Notes under the pieces: model-generated
The model's database searches: none
Told to the model about the DNA's origin: nothing
Seen by the model: only the letters and a program-made list of their open reading frames with translations
Shown here: piece after piece, positions 8,239 to 14,989 of the stretch
Position numbering within the stretch: the first letter of the stretch is position 1
How the letters are laid out: each line of letters opens with the position of its first letter
Program-made: the position numbers and the translations under genes
Origin: Candidatus Centipeda massiliensis
Lineage (GTDB): Bacteria > Bacillota > Negativicutes > Selenomonadales > Selenomonadaceae
Direction of reading: 5' to 3'
Assembly: GCF_900290285.1 (NCBI RefSeq)
Contig: NZ_LT985754.1
Span: 189,877 to 253,876 of the forward strand
Length of the DNA: 64,000 nucleotides

Positions 8239-8266
8239 ATTATAGCATATTTTTAGAATTCGTGAA
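8239..8266 (-). promoter_or_regulatory. Promoter of the AAA+ operon
   Basis: On the minus strand: TTCACG, 16 nt, then TATAAT, with an extended -10 (TGCTATAAT). It lies 37 bp upstream of the start at 8202. Confidence 0.6.
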
Positions 8267-8294
8267 GCAGGACATAATCCCCCCGTCACGAATG

Positions 8295-8315
8295 TATATA
8301 TATATATATATATAT
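8295..8315. repeat. (TA)n tract
   Basis: A 21-nt alternating T/A run between the AAA+ operon promoter and MITE copy D. Such tracts slip during replication and melt easily. No gene overlaps it. Confidence 0.9.
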
Positions 8316-8340
8316 GGGATATATGGATAAAGGGAATTAC

Positions 8341-8501
8341 GGAAGCACTGATAAATTCAGCCCAATCATCTTGGCGCATCTTTTTCGCCCTCTCTGTGTC
8401 GACAAATCCTCCACATAGCCCTTGCTATGCGTCCGGTTTGTCTCCTTGATAGGACAAAAAATCTACACCAATCTGATGGACTTCATTTTATCAGCGATTC
8501 C
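8341..8501 (-). mobile_element. MITE R1 copy D, upstream of mnmE
   Basis: A 161-bp R1 copy in reverse orientation (GGAAGCACTGATAAATTC at the left, TTATCAGCGATTCC at the right), flanked by TTAC at 8337-8340 and 8502-8505. It ends 39 bp before the mnmE start, so any mnmE promoter must lie within it or beyond it. Confidence 0.88.
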
Positions 8502-8540
8502 TTACGAATCTTTTGCCAACGGGGAGGCAGATGTTTTTCT

Positions 8541-9941
8541 ATGCTTTTTGATCGAACACGCATGACTGGTGATACCATCAGTCAGATCGCCACGCCGCAT
8601 GGGATAGGCGGCATCGGCATCATACGCATGAGCGGAGCGGACGCGCTCCCCATCGCACAGCACATTTTTCATCCTGCAAAGGGCGGCGCACTGGGGGAAG
8701 TCGCGCCCTATACGGCGCGCTTTGGACAGGTGCGCGCAGCGGACGGCGCGATCCTCGACGAGGTGATCCTCCTCTATATGCGCGCACCGCATTCCTATAC
8801 GGGCGAGGATGTCGTGGAGCTGCAGTGCCACGGCGGCACCGTTGTACTGCGCGAGGTGCTCCAGCGCACATGGGAGGCGGGAGCGCAGCCGGCAGAGCCG
8901 GGGGAGTTCACAAAGCGCGCCTTTTTGAACGGGCGGCTCGACCTTGCGCGCGCCGAGGGCGTGATGGAGCTGATCGCGGCGAAGAGCACGCGCGCCGCAC
9001 GCGCCGCACGCGAGCGTATGTCGGGCGCCCTCTCGTCGGAGATCACCCTGCTGCGCGCGCGTCTGCTCGGAGCGATTGCGCGCATCGAGGCGGGGATTGA
9101 CTTCCCCGAGGACGATATCCCCGCGCCGGAGATCGCCGCCCTACAGGAGGATATCACCGCCGCCCGCGCCGGCGTCCACCGGCTCCTTGCGGGGGCGGAG
9201 GCGGGGCGCATCCTACGCGAGGGGGTAAAGACCGTCATCGTCGGCCGGCCGAACGTGGGCAAGTCGAGCCTGCTCAACGCACTGCTCGGCACGGAGCGTG
9301 CCATTGTCACCGATGTTCCCGGCACAACACGCGACGTGATCGAGGAGGAGATCAGCATCGACGGTATCCCGCTGCGCCTTCTCGATACGGCGGGACTGCG
9401 TGCGGCGGAGGATGCGGTCGAGCGGCTCGGCGTCGAGCGCACAGAGCAGCACCTGGCGGATGCCGAACTGGTACTCGCCGTCTTTGACAGCTCCACGCAT
9501 CTGACGGCGGAGGATCAGGAGCTGCTCGCACGCCTCCGCACAATGCGTGCGGACATCATCATCCTCTGCAACAAGGAGGACTGCGCCTCCGTCCTGCGCG
9601 TGGCGGATTTCGACGGGATCAACGCCCCCGTCCTCATGATCTCCGCGCACGCGGGCACGGGACTCGATGCACTGCGCGAGACGATTGCCGCACGCGTGCA
9701 GCAGATGGAGGGCGGACTCGACGATGGCGCACTGCCGAACAAGGAGCGCGAGACCCGCGCACTGGAGCACGCCGCAAAGCATCTCGACGAGGCGGCAACC
9801 GCCCTCGCACAGGGGCTTGGCACCGACTTCGTCTCCATCGACCTGCGCAGCGCATACGAGATCCTCGGCGAGATCCTCGGCGAGACCGTGGACACCGACC
9901 TCATCGACCGCATCTTCAGCGAGTTCTGTATTGGAAAATAA
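8541..9941 (+). CDS. mnmE: tRNA modification GTPase MnmE
   Basis: 466 residues. With MnmG it installs the carboxymethylaminomethyl group on U34 of tRNAs. The N-terminal folate-binding domain is ISQIATPHGIGGIGIIRMSG. The G domain near residue 234 has GRPNVGKSS, DTAGL and NKED. The protein ends in EFCIGK, the catalytic-cysteine signature. The frame stays open back into MITE D, but that stretch is element sequence. ATG 8541 follows GGGGAGGC; ATG 8562 is an alternative. Its usual partner mnmG is not in the window, and it is displaced from the rpmH-jag operon where it normally sits. Confidence 0.95.
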   Translation: MLFDRTRMTGDTISQIATPHGIGGIGIIRMSGADALPIAQHIFHPAKGGALGEVAPYTARFGQVRAADGAILDEVILLYMRAPHSYTGEDVVELQCHGGTVVLREVLQRTWEAGAQPAEPGEFTKRAFLNGRLDLARAEGVMELIAAKSTRAARAARERMSGALSSEITLLRARLLGAIARIEAGIDFPEDDIPAPEIAALQEDITAARAGVHRLLAGAEAGRILREGVKTVIVGRPNVGKSSLLNALLGTERAIVTDVPGTTRDVIEEEISIDGIPLRLLDTAGLRAAEDAVERLGVERTEQHLADAELVLAVFDSSTHLTAEDQELLARLRTMRADIIILCNKEDCASVLRVADFDGINAPVLMISAHAGTGLDALRETIAARVQQMEGGLDDGALPNKERETRALEHAAKHLDEAATALAQGLGTDFVSIDLRSAYEILGEILGETVDTDLIDRIFSEFCIGK

Positions 9942-9958
9942 TGCAGACAGTAGGTAAA

Positions 9959-10007
9959 AAAAGGGACTGTTGCACGAAGCTAGAAAACTTCGTACGACAG
10001 TCCTTTT
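9959..10007. terminator. Shared terminator of mnmE and the hydrolase gene
   Basis: GGGACTGTTGCACGAAG pairs with CTTCGTACGACAGTCC, with A and T runs outside, so it serves both converging genes. Its stem belongs to the GTTGCACGAA hairpin family also seen near 17.2, 46.0 and 48.9 kb. Confidence 0.85.
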
Positions 10008-10453
10008 TATATGCGCAGAACATACTGCCCTGCATAGACCACGAGAATACAGACAAGAACAAAGAGATACTCCCGCACCGAACCGACCGTAAAGAGCCGT
10101 ACGCCGATCTTCTGCGTCGGGAAGATCCCGGGCACCTTGCCACAGACAGCGTCCTCGGCGATGTGGAGCAGGGCACCCGCAAAAATCCACGTAAGAACGT
10201 GGAAAAAAACCGCATCGTAGAAAAAGAATGCCTCCGCCTGCATGAGCCCGCCGATCAGCGCGAGGTAGAGGATCGGCCAGTGCGACCAGCCGCGATGCCG
10301 GCTGCGCCACGTGCGCCAGCCAACGCGCTGCGGCGTGCCCTCAATCTTGTCCGGCAAAACCGCTCCTACCGCAGCCGCAGCGGTCAGCAGCGGATCCGCA
10401 GTAACGGCATAGGCAATCGTCCCCGTGAGGGTGACGTGAGATACCCATTTCAC
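10007..10453 (-). CDS. YdjM/DUF457-type membrane hydrolase-like protein
   Basis: About 148 residues with four or so hydrophobic segments. The family's conserved polar residues are visible: HVTLTG near the N-terminus, GAVLPDKIEG, the HRGWSHW motif and LLHIAEDAVCGKVPG. The family is called inner-membrane metal-dependent hydrolase; no substrate is established. The frame opens at GTG 10480, but GTG 10453 is preferred because it follows GGGAGGCGAG and overlaps the upstream remnant's stop (GTGA). Confidence 0.8.
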   Translation of the reverse strand: MKWVSHVTLTGTIAYAVTADPLLTAAAAVGAVLPDKIEGTPQRVGWRTWRSRHRGWSHWPILYLALIGGLMQAEAFFFYDAVFFHVLTWIFAGALLHIAEDAVCGKVPGIFPTQKIGVRLFTVGSVREYLFVLVCILVVYAGQYVLRI

Positions 10454-10584
10454 GAGAGATGCTCGCCTCCCATCACGCACACAGGCGAAAACCCATGGTA
10501 CGTACCAAAGCCCAGCAGATCGACCGCCATAGAGAGTGCGAGACCGCCGCCCCCGGCAAAGAGTTCAATATTCGTATACGTCAT
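10450..10584 (-). pseudogene. 5' remnant of a C5 cytosine DNA methyltransferase
   Basis: A 44-codon frame begins MTYTNIELFAGGGGLALSMA. This is the N-terminal SAM-binding motif I of C5 methyltransferases (consensus LFAGxGGxxLGxxxAG). The match then fades and the frame ends in a TGA that overlaps the next GTG. None of the later motifs (PCQ, ENV) is present in any frame here. The start ATG is 10584. It is most simply a truncated restriction-modification gene; a real short peptide cannot be excluded. Confidence 0.55.
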
Positions 10585-10595
10585 GCGATATTCTG

Positions 10596-11051
10596 TTACT
10601 GCGCAGCTGCAGCATACTCCTCGACCTGTGCCCGCGCCTCCTGCATCACATCGGCAAGGCGGATCTCCTCCATCGTGCGCTCCATCGCGCGCTGAATGGC
10701 GGCGAGACGGGCATCGAGGATCGTGTGGATGCTGCGGCCGACGGGGCAGGCGGGGTCCGGGTTCTCATGAAAGCTGAAGAGTGCCTCTCCGCTGATACAC
10801 TCGGTCGCACGAAAGACATCGGCAAACGTGATCTCCGCAAGCGGCCGTGCGATGTGCGCGCCGCCCTCGCGTCCACGTGCGACGGTGATGAGTCCTGCGC
10901 GGCGCAGCTGTCCGAGAATCCGCCGAATGACAACGGGGTGCGCCCCGATGCTCTCCGCAAGGCTCTCGCTCGTCATCGGTGCCTGCTCTCCGTAGAGATC
11001 GACACAGATCAGAATGTGAATGGCGATGGTGAAACGACTTGAAATCTGCAT
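10596..11051 (-). CDS. Rrf2-family transcriptional regulator
   Basis: 151 residues. The N-terminal winged helix reads MQISSRFTIAIHILICVDLY, then SLAESIGAHPVVIRRILGQL and GLITVARGREGGAHIARP, the classic Rrf2 pattern. The cysteine spacing in ATECISG..PDPACPVGRS does not fit the three-Cys cluster of IscR, so it is more like YwnA-type members or a sensor with different ligands. The start follows GGAGGGTACAAT. A dyad at 11071-11087 just upstream is a probable autoregulatory operator. The cytosine-methyltransferase remnant lies downstream. Confidence 0.88.
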   Translation of the reverse strand: MQISSRFTIAIHILICVDLYGEQAPMTSESLAESIGAHPVVIRRILGQLRRAGLITVARGREGGAHIARPLAEITFADVFRATECISGEALFSFHENPDPACPVGRSIHTILDARLAAIQRAMERTMEEIRLADVMQEARAQVEEYAAAAQ

Positions 11052-11070
11052 ATTGTACCCTCCGCTGTTC

Positions 11071-11087
11071 TGTATCTTTATGATACA
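11071..11087. promoter_or_regulatory. Dyad operator upstream of the Rrf2 gene
   Basis: TGTATC-TTTAT-GATACA, a perfect 6-bp inverted repeat 20 bp upstream of the Rrf2 start. Its size and position fit an Rrf2 binding site; the link is inferred. Confidence 0.5.
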
Positions 11088-11123
11088 ACGAGTCGGGAGA
11101 AAATGCAAGGAAGGGCGGATAAA

Positions 11124-11513
11124 GGATCTATGGCAACTGTTACATATTTGCGATGCGTACTCCACGCAGAACCCTCGTTACGCAAGCGGACGTGTGCTCG
11201 TCCGCGAGGGAATCACGGACGCATTCAGTTGTCCATCTTGGCACATCTTTTTCGCCCTCTCTGCGTCGATCAATCCTCAGCATAGCCACCGCTATGCTTC
11301 CGGTTAATCTCCTTGATAGGACGGAAAATCTGCACCAATCTGAACAGCATCATTGCGTTCGTGATTCCCCAATACCTGCGGATTCCAAACGCGCTGCGCC
11401 CCTCCGATTAAAATCCGCAGGGGGCGGGTCGCACACTCTACGCCGCTTGCTCCACTAGGGTTTGCTTAGGAGTACTGCATTTGCTTTTGTCCGGAACACT
11501 TATCATAGTGCCC
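11124..11513 (+). repeat. Repeat R2 copy 1, carrying an R1b insert
   Basis: R2 is a ~225-bp intergenic element that starts with CTATGGCAACNGTTAC and ends TTATCATAGTGCC (imperfect inverted ends). Internal pairs such as CCTGCGGATT/AATCCGCAGG and CAAGCGG/CCGCTTG let it fold into one long hairpin. Here it is split by the 162-bp R1b element at 11208-11369. Confidence 0.8.
11208..11369 (+). mobile_element. R1b element inside R2
   Basis: 162 bp with termini GGGAATCACGGACGCA and TGCGTTCGTGATTCCC. The core is homologous to R1 (CTCTCTGCGTCGATC, then CTTGATAGGACGG), but the ends differ. No clean target duplication remains. The same R2/R1b junctions recur near 50.0-50.2 kb. Confidence 0.75.
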
Positions 11514-11539
11514 AGATAAATTCAGCGCACCCGCAGCAT

Positions 11540-12061
11540 TTATCCGAATGCCGCCGCCACCTCAAGCTGGCGCCGCACGTCCAGCAGCAGCTTGTAGTGG
11601 ACGGCGCACCCCTCATGCACGAGTTTCTTCACCGTCGCCGGCTGCCAGAGCGAGTGGATCACAATGCCGCTGTGAAGCGCAACATCTGTGCCGTCCGCGC
11701 CGCTGCCGATGAGCGGTCTGCGCGCGATATTGATGTAGCCAAGCCTGCCGTGACGGCGTGCCGACGCACCCACCATGATCGGTGCAAGCACGCAGCCGTG
11801 CAGGATGGGGAGGATGATATTGCGCCGCCGCGCGAGCAGACGCGCCGCGTTGCGGCGGATGAGCCGCAGCTCCTTGTCCTCACGTCCTGCAAGGCAGGTG
11901 AGGACATACTCGGTCGCGGCGCGCAGCGTCAGCTCCTTCCCGGCTGCCGTATGGATGACCGTTGCGCTGCCGCCCTGTGCGCCATGCACGGGTACGATTG
12001 CGAGAATATCCGCCGCTGCGGGAAGTTCCTGCATGAGCATATCTCTCTTCGTCCAGTTCAT
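11540..12061 (-). CDS. ComK-like protein (tentative), 173 aa
   Basis: The layout resembles ComK, the competence activator of Bacillus: an early ILAIVPVHG strand, a CLAGRE..RRNAARLLARR helix, a RRNIILPILHGCVLAPIMVG segment (ComK has K-x-PI then a PT-SP block), a W/Y-IN strand (YINIAR), and a final strand-helix (GIVIHSLWQPATVKKLVHEG). The length is close to that of ComK. The match is by pattern only and residue identity is low. It has its own sigma-A promoter and an AAAGGAGATCCAA site. It is divergent from DUF1659/DUF2922. Confidence 0.4.
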   Translation of the reverse strand: MNWTKRDMLMQELPAAADILAIVPVHGAQGGSATVIHTAAGKELTLRAATEYVLTCLAGREDKELRLIRRNAARLLARRRNIILPILHGCVLAPIMVGASARRHGRLGYINIARRPLIGSGADGTDVALHSGIVIHSLWQPATVKKLVHEGCAVHYKLLLDVRRQLEVAAAFG

Positions 12062-12154
12062 TTGGATCTCCTTTCATTGTCCTCCTGTCTGCCGTTGGCG
12101 GGACGCACAGACACGAGATGTGATAAATCAATCACCTGTTCCTTTCTGTTTTGT

Positions 12155-12183
12155 ATTATATAGAAAATACGTTTGCTTGTAAA
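12155..12183 (-). promoter_or_regulatory. Sigma-A promoter of the ComK-like gene
   Basis: On the minus strand: TTTACA, 17 nt, TATAAT. The transcript would have a leader of about 90 nt before the start at 12061. Confidence 0.75.
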
Positions 12184-12266
12184 GAAATTTTTCGCTCGAC
12201 TCCTCCTTTTTCTGTTCACGGCAAGTACCCAAGCGTAAACATTACGAACGAAAGGAGTTGATCCCG

Positions 12267-12482
12267 ATGGCACGCAAAGATGCGACGAGCAAACTCACGC
12301 TCAAGGTCTCGACGGGTGTCGGTGCAGACGGCAAGACGATCTACAAGAACCGTATGATCGGCGGCGTTGCATCCACCCTCGCCGACGCGGACGCCCTCAC
12401 GATCGGGCGGGGACTCGCAGGTCTCCAGAAGCACGGTCTGAGTCAGGTGCTGCGTACGGACACCGCCGTCCTCGACGACTAA
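12267..12482 (+). CDS. DUF1659 protein
   Basis: 71 residues (MARKDATSKLTLKVSTGVGA, then TIYKNRMIGGVASTLADADA). The family is widespread in Firmicutes next to DUF2922, as here, and its function is unknown. AAAGGAG at 12251-12257 supports ATG 12267 over the upstream TTG. It is the first gene of a two-gene unit. Confidence 0.85.
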   Translation: MARKDATSKLTLKVSTGVGADGKTIYKNRMIGGVASTLADADALTIGRGLAGLQKHGLSQVLRTDTAVLDD

Positions 12483-12519
12483 GCGGTGACGGCTGCATGA
12501 CGGAAAGGAGGTGGAAATG

Positions 12520-12738
12520 ATGTCGACAAAGAAACAGCTGCGCATGACGATGACGATGTCGAGCGGCAAGGAGATGACAATGAGCCTCGCAGACCCGAAG
12601 GACGGTCTCACGAAGGCGGAGGTCGCAACCTGTCTGCAGACGGTCATTGACAAGAAGGCGATTGTCGCAGGGGAGGCGTATCCCGTCTCCGTCAAGGACA
12701 TTGCCATTCAGACGGTAGACACGGAAAAGCTGGTCTAA
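12520..12738 (+). CDS. DUF2922 protein
   Basis: 72 residues (MSTKKQLRMTMTMSSGKEMT, then LADPKDGLTKAEVATCLQTV), a good fit to DUF2922. AAAGGAGG at 12504-12511 places the start at 12520 or 12517. It follows DUF1659 by 37 bp and is followed by a hairpin terminator, so the pair forms a closed unit. The function is unknown. Confidence 0.85.
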   Translation: MSTKKQLRMTMTMSSGKEMTMSLADPKDGLTKAEVATCLQTVIDKKAIVAGEAYPVSVKDIAIQTVDTEKLV

Positions 12739-12755
12739 CGGCTTTCCGGTAGATG

Positions 12756-12802
12756 GAGCTGCTGCACGAGGCAAACACAGACCTTGTGCAGCGGCTCTTT
12801 TT
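12756..12802 (+). terminator. Terminator after DUF2922
   Basis: GAGCTGCTGCACGAGG pairs with CCTTGTGCAGCGGCTC, followed by TTTTT. Confidence 0.85.
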
Positions 12803-12832
12803 GTGTGCGAATTTCCATCTGTATTTTCGTAG

Positions 12833-12993
12833 GGAATCGCTGATAAAATGAAGTCTGTCAGATTGGTACAGATTTTTCGCCCTGTCAAGGAGACAAACCG
12901 GACGCATAGCAAGGGCTCTGTGGAGGATTTGTCGACACAGAGAGGGCGGAAAAGATGTGCCAAGATGGCAGTGCTGAATTTATCAGTGCTTCC
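12833..12993 (+). mobile_element. MITE R1 copy E, upstream of rsmG
   Basis: 161 bp with the standard R1 termini. Flanks are GTAG (12829-12832) and TTAG (12994-12997), a 4-bp duplication with one mismatch. It ends 50 bp before the rsmG start. Confidence 0.85.
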
Positions 12994-13043
12994 TTAGGGG
13001 AAAACAGGTATAATAGGAACCGTACAAAGGATGGGAGGCGGCT

Positions 13044-13763
13044 ATGACAGCTTTCGAGGACATTCTCGCCCGACGTGCGGCAGAGGCGCAGATCGCGCTG
13101 ACACCGGAGCAGATCGGGCGATTTGCAATCTACTATGAGATGCTCACGGACTGGAACACGCGCATGAACCTGACGGCGCTGACGGCACCCGAGGACGTGG
13201 CGGTGAAGCATATCATCGACAGTCTGACGGCGTACGATGCGGCACTCTTTGATGAGGCAGCGACGCTGATCGACGTGGGCACGGGTGCGGGGCTGCCGGG
13301 CATCCCGCTCGCCCTCTATGCGCCGCATATCGCCGTGACACTGATGGATGCGCTGCAGAAGCGCGTGCGCTTCCTCCGGGAGGTGACGGCGGCAATGGGG
13401 CTCACGAATACGCGCTGCATTCATGCGCGCGCGGAGGAGGCGGCACGGCAGGCGGAGCACCGCGAGCGCTACGACATCGCCGTGAGCCGCGCAGTGGCGC
13501 GCATGCCCGTGCTGCTCGCATACACACTGCCGCTCGTGCGCGTGGGCGGAACACTGCTCGCGCTGAAGGGACGTGCCTACGCAGAGGAGGCGGCAGAGGG
13601 CGCGGCGACGGCAAACGCCCTCGGCGGCGGGAGAATCCACGCACGCCCCGTACATCTGCCGGGGCTGGACGATGTGCGTGCGATTCTCGCCGTGCGCAAG
13701 GAGCGCCCGACGCCGAACGCATACCCACGGCGGCAGGTGAAAGGAAAAGGGCGGGGAAAATGA
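13044..13763 (+). CDS. rsmG: 16S rRNA (guanine527-N7)-methyltransferase RsmG
   Basis: 239 residues with the RsmG signatures YYEMLTDWNTRMNLTAL, HIIDSL, the SAM-binding LIDVGTGAGLPGIPLA, VTLMDALQKRVRFL and VSRAVARMPVLL. It methylates G527 of 16S rRNA. A TATAAT at 13009-13014 and GGGAGG near the start support ATG 13044. The gene normally follows mnmE-mnmG; here it is alone, about 3 kb from mnmE, with MITE copy E directly upstream. Confidence 0.95.
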   Translation: MTAFEDILARRAAEAQIALTPEQIGRFAIYYEMLTDWNTRMNLTALTAPEDVAVKHIIDSLTAYDAALFDEAATLIDVGTGAGLPGIPLALYAPHIAVTLMDALQKRVRFLREVTAAMGLTNTRCIHARAEEAARQAEHRERYDIAVSRAVARMPVLLAYTLPLVRVGGTLLALKGRAYAEEAAEGAATANALGGGRIHARPVHLPGLDDVRAILAVRKERPTPNAYPRRQVKGKGRGK

Positions 13764-13901
13764 CCCGCTTCCTTTGATGGCGACTCCCGAAAATAAAGGA
13801 TTTCTCCGCTTTGTGTCGAATAAATTAAAAATGATGAGTCTACGTATATTTGCTGTGTCGTTTTTTCGGTGCGGCATACGAGTCAATAAGGGGATGACGA
13901 G

Positions 13902-14969
13902 ATGAAACGATGGAGAGGGCTGGCGCTTGGGACGCTGACCATGTTCCTCCTGTCCGCACCGCTCGCAGAGGCGGCGGCACAGGATGCGGCACACACGATG
14001 ACGGTGGAGGAGCGCGACGCCGTACGCGCCGCAAAGGCTGCCGAGCGTGCGCAGCGGCAGGCGGAGCGCGCGGCCGCCAAGGCAGAGCGCAAGGCTGCAC
14101 TTGCCGCCGCCAAGGCGGAGCGTGCGGCGGAAAAGACTGACGCACCGACGGCACAGCCGGCAAAAGCCCCCTCCCTGCCTGCTCCACAGACAGCGCCGCC
14201 CCCTGCGGCTGCGCCGGAGCCTGCCGCAGCGGAGACCGCAGCACCGGAGCACGCAGCAGCAGAGCCCGTGGCAGCGGAACCTGCAGCAACACCGTCAGCA
14301 CCACCAGCAGAGACCGCCGCTCCTGCACGGCAGCCCTCGGAGAAGCAGACGGCGCGTACCGCACGTCAGCAGGCACTGGCGGAGCGCAAGGCGGAAAGGG
14401 AGGAGCGCAAAGCAGCGCTCGCTGCGGCGAAGGCGGAAAAACGCGCCGACACAGCCTCTGCAAAGGCGGACAGGCGCGCCGCGCAGAAGCAGCGCCGGAG
14501 CGAGAAAAATGCACGCTTCAAGACACTGTTCGTGGACAACGGCTTTACCTACTATCTGGACACAAAGGGAACGCGTTGGGTTCCGCGCCCCTACAACACC
14601 GAGGAGTACATGATCGACGCATGGGTACGCCTTGTGGAGAACACCACCGGCGCACCGGTTGCCGAGAATGGCAAGATCCGCCCGGCAAAGTATTTCCTCG
14701 AACATTACTACATCAGTGAAAAGCGCCAAGAGATCATGTTCCTCTCGGAGCTGGAGGTCAGCGGCCGTCCCGACAACGCAGTCAAGGAGCGTGCCTACGA
14801 CCCGCGCCACTGGGAAAAGCTCGTGCCCGGATCCATCGAGGATGCACTCTATGAGGCGATTACGGAAGAGATGCCGTCGCCGCCGGGACAGCGCGGGGGA
14901 ATTTTCAGCGGCACAAGCGGCATGAGTCTGCGCGACATGATCGAGGAGTACGGGCGTATTTCGTTCTGA
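13902..14969 (+). CDS. Secreted Lys/Ala-rich protein with a conserved C-terminal domain
   Basis: A signal peptide (LALGTLTMFLLSAPLAEAAA) is followed by a charged coiled-coil block (repeats like AAAKAERKAALAAAKAERAA), a Pro/Ala/Glu-rich linker (about 90-145), a second Lys/Ala block and a folded C-terminal domain from about residue 205 (LFVDNGFTYYLDTKGTRWVP, then WVRLVENTTG, KYFLEHYYISEKRQEIMFLS). The C-terminal domain looks like a surface or periplasmic protein domain. I do not recognise the family. The low-complexity part probably varies in length between strains. Confidence 0.7.
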   Translation: MKRWRGLALGTLTMFLLSAPLAEAAAQDAAHTMTVEERDAVRAAKAAERAQRQAERAAAKAERKAALAAAKAERAAEKTDAPTAQPAKAPSLPAPQTAPPPAAAPEPAAAETAAPEHAAAEPVAAEPAATPSAPPAETAAPARQPSEKQTARTARQQALAERKAEREERKAALAAAKAEKRADTASAKADRRAAQKQRRSEKNARFKTLFVDNGFTYYLDTKGTRWVPRPYNTEEYMIDAWVRLVENTTGAPVAENGKIRPAKYFLEHYYISEKRQEIMFLSELEVSGRPDNAVKERAYDPRHWEKLVPGSIEDALYEAITEEMPSPPGQRGGIFSGTSGMSLRDMIEEYGRISF

Positions 14970-14989
14970 TCTAAGTGAGAGGAAGTGGG

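Noticed and set aside
6370-8256. 628-residue plus-strand open frame
   Set aside because: It is the antisense shadow of the 573-aa protein, which has a promoter, ribosome site and coupled neighbours.
8427-8540. N-terminal extension of mnmE of 38 residues
   Set aside because: It is translated MITE copy D sequence; the MnmE family starts near 8541 and a ribosome site lies there.
11880-12131. 83-residue frame overlapping the ComK-like gene
   Set aside because: It is in another frame of the same transcript, Arg-rich, and the 173-aa frame has the better ribosome site.
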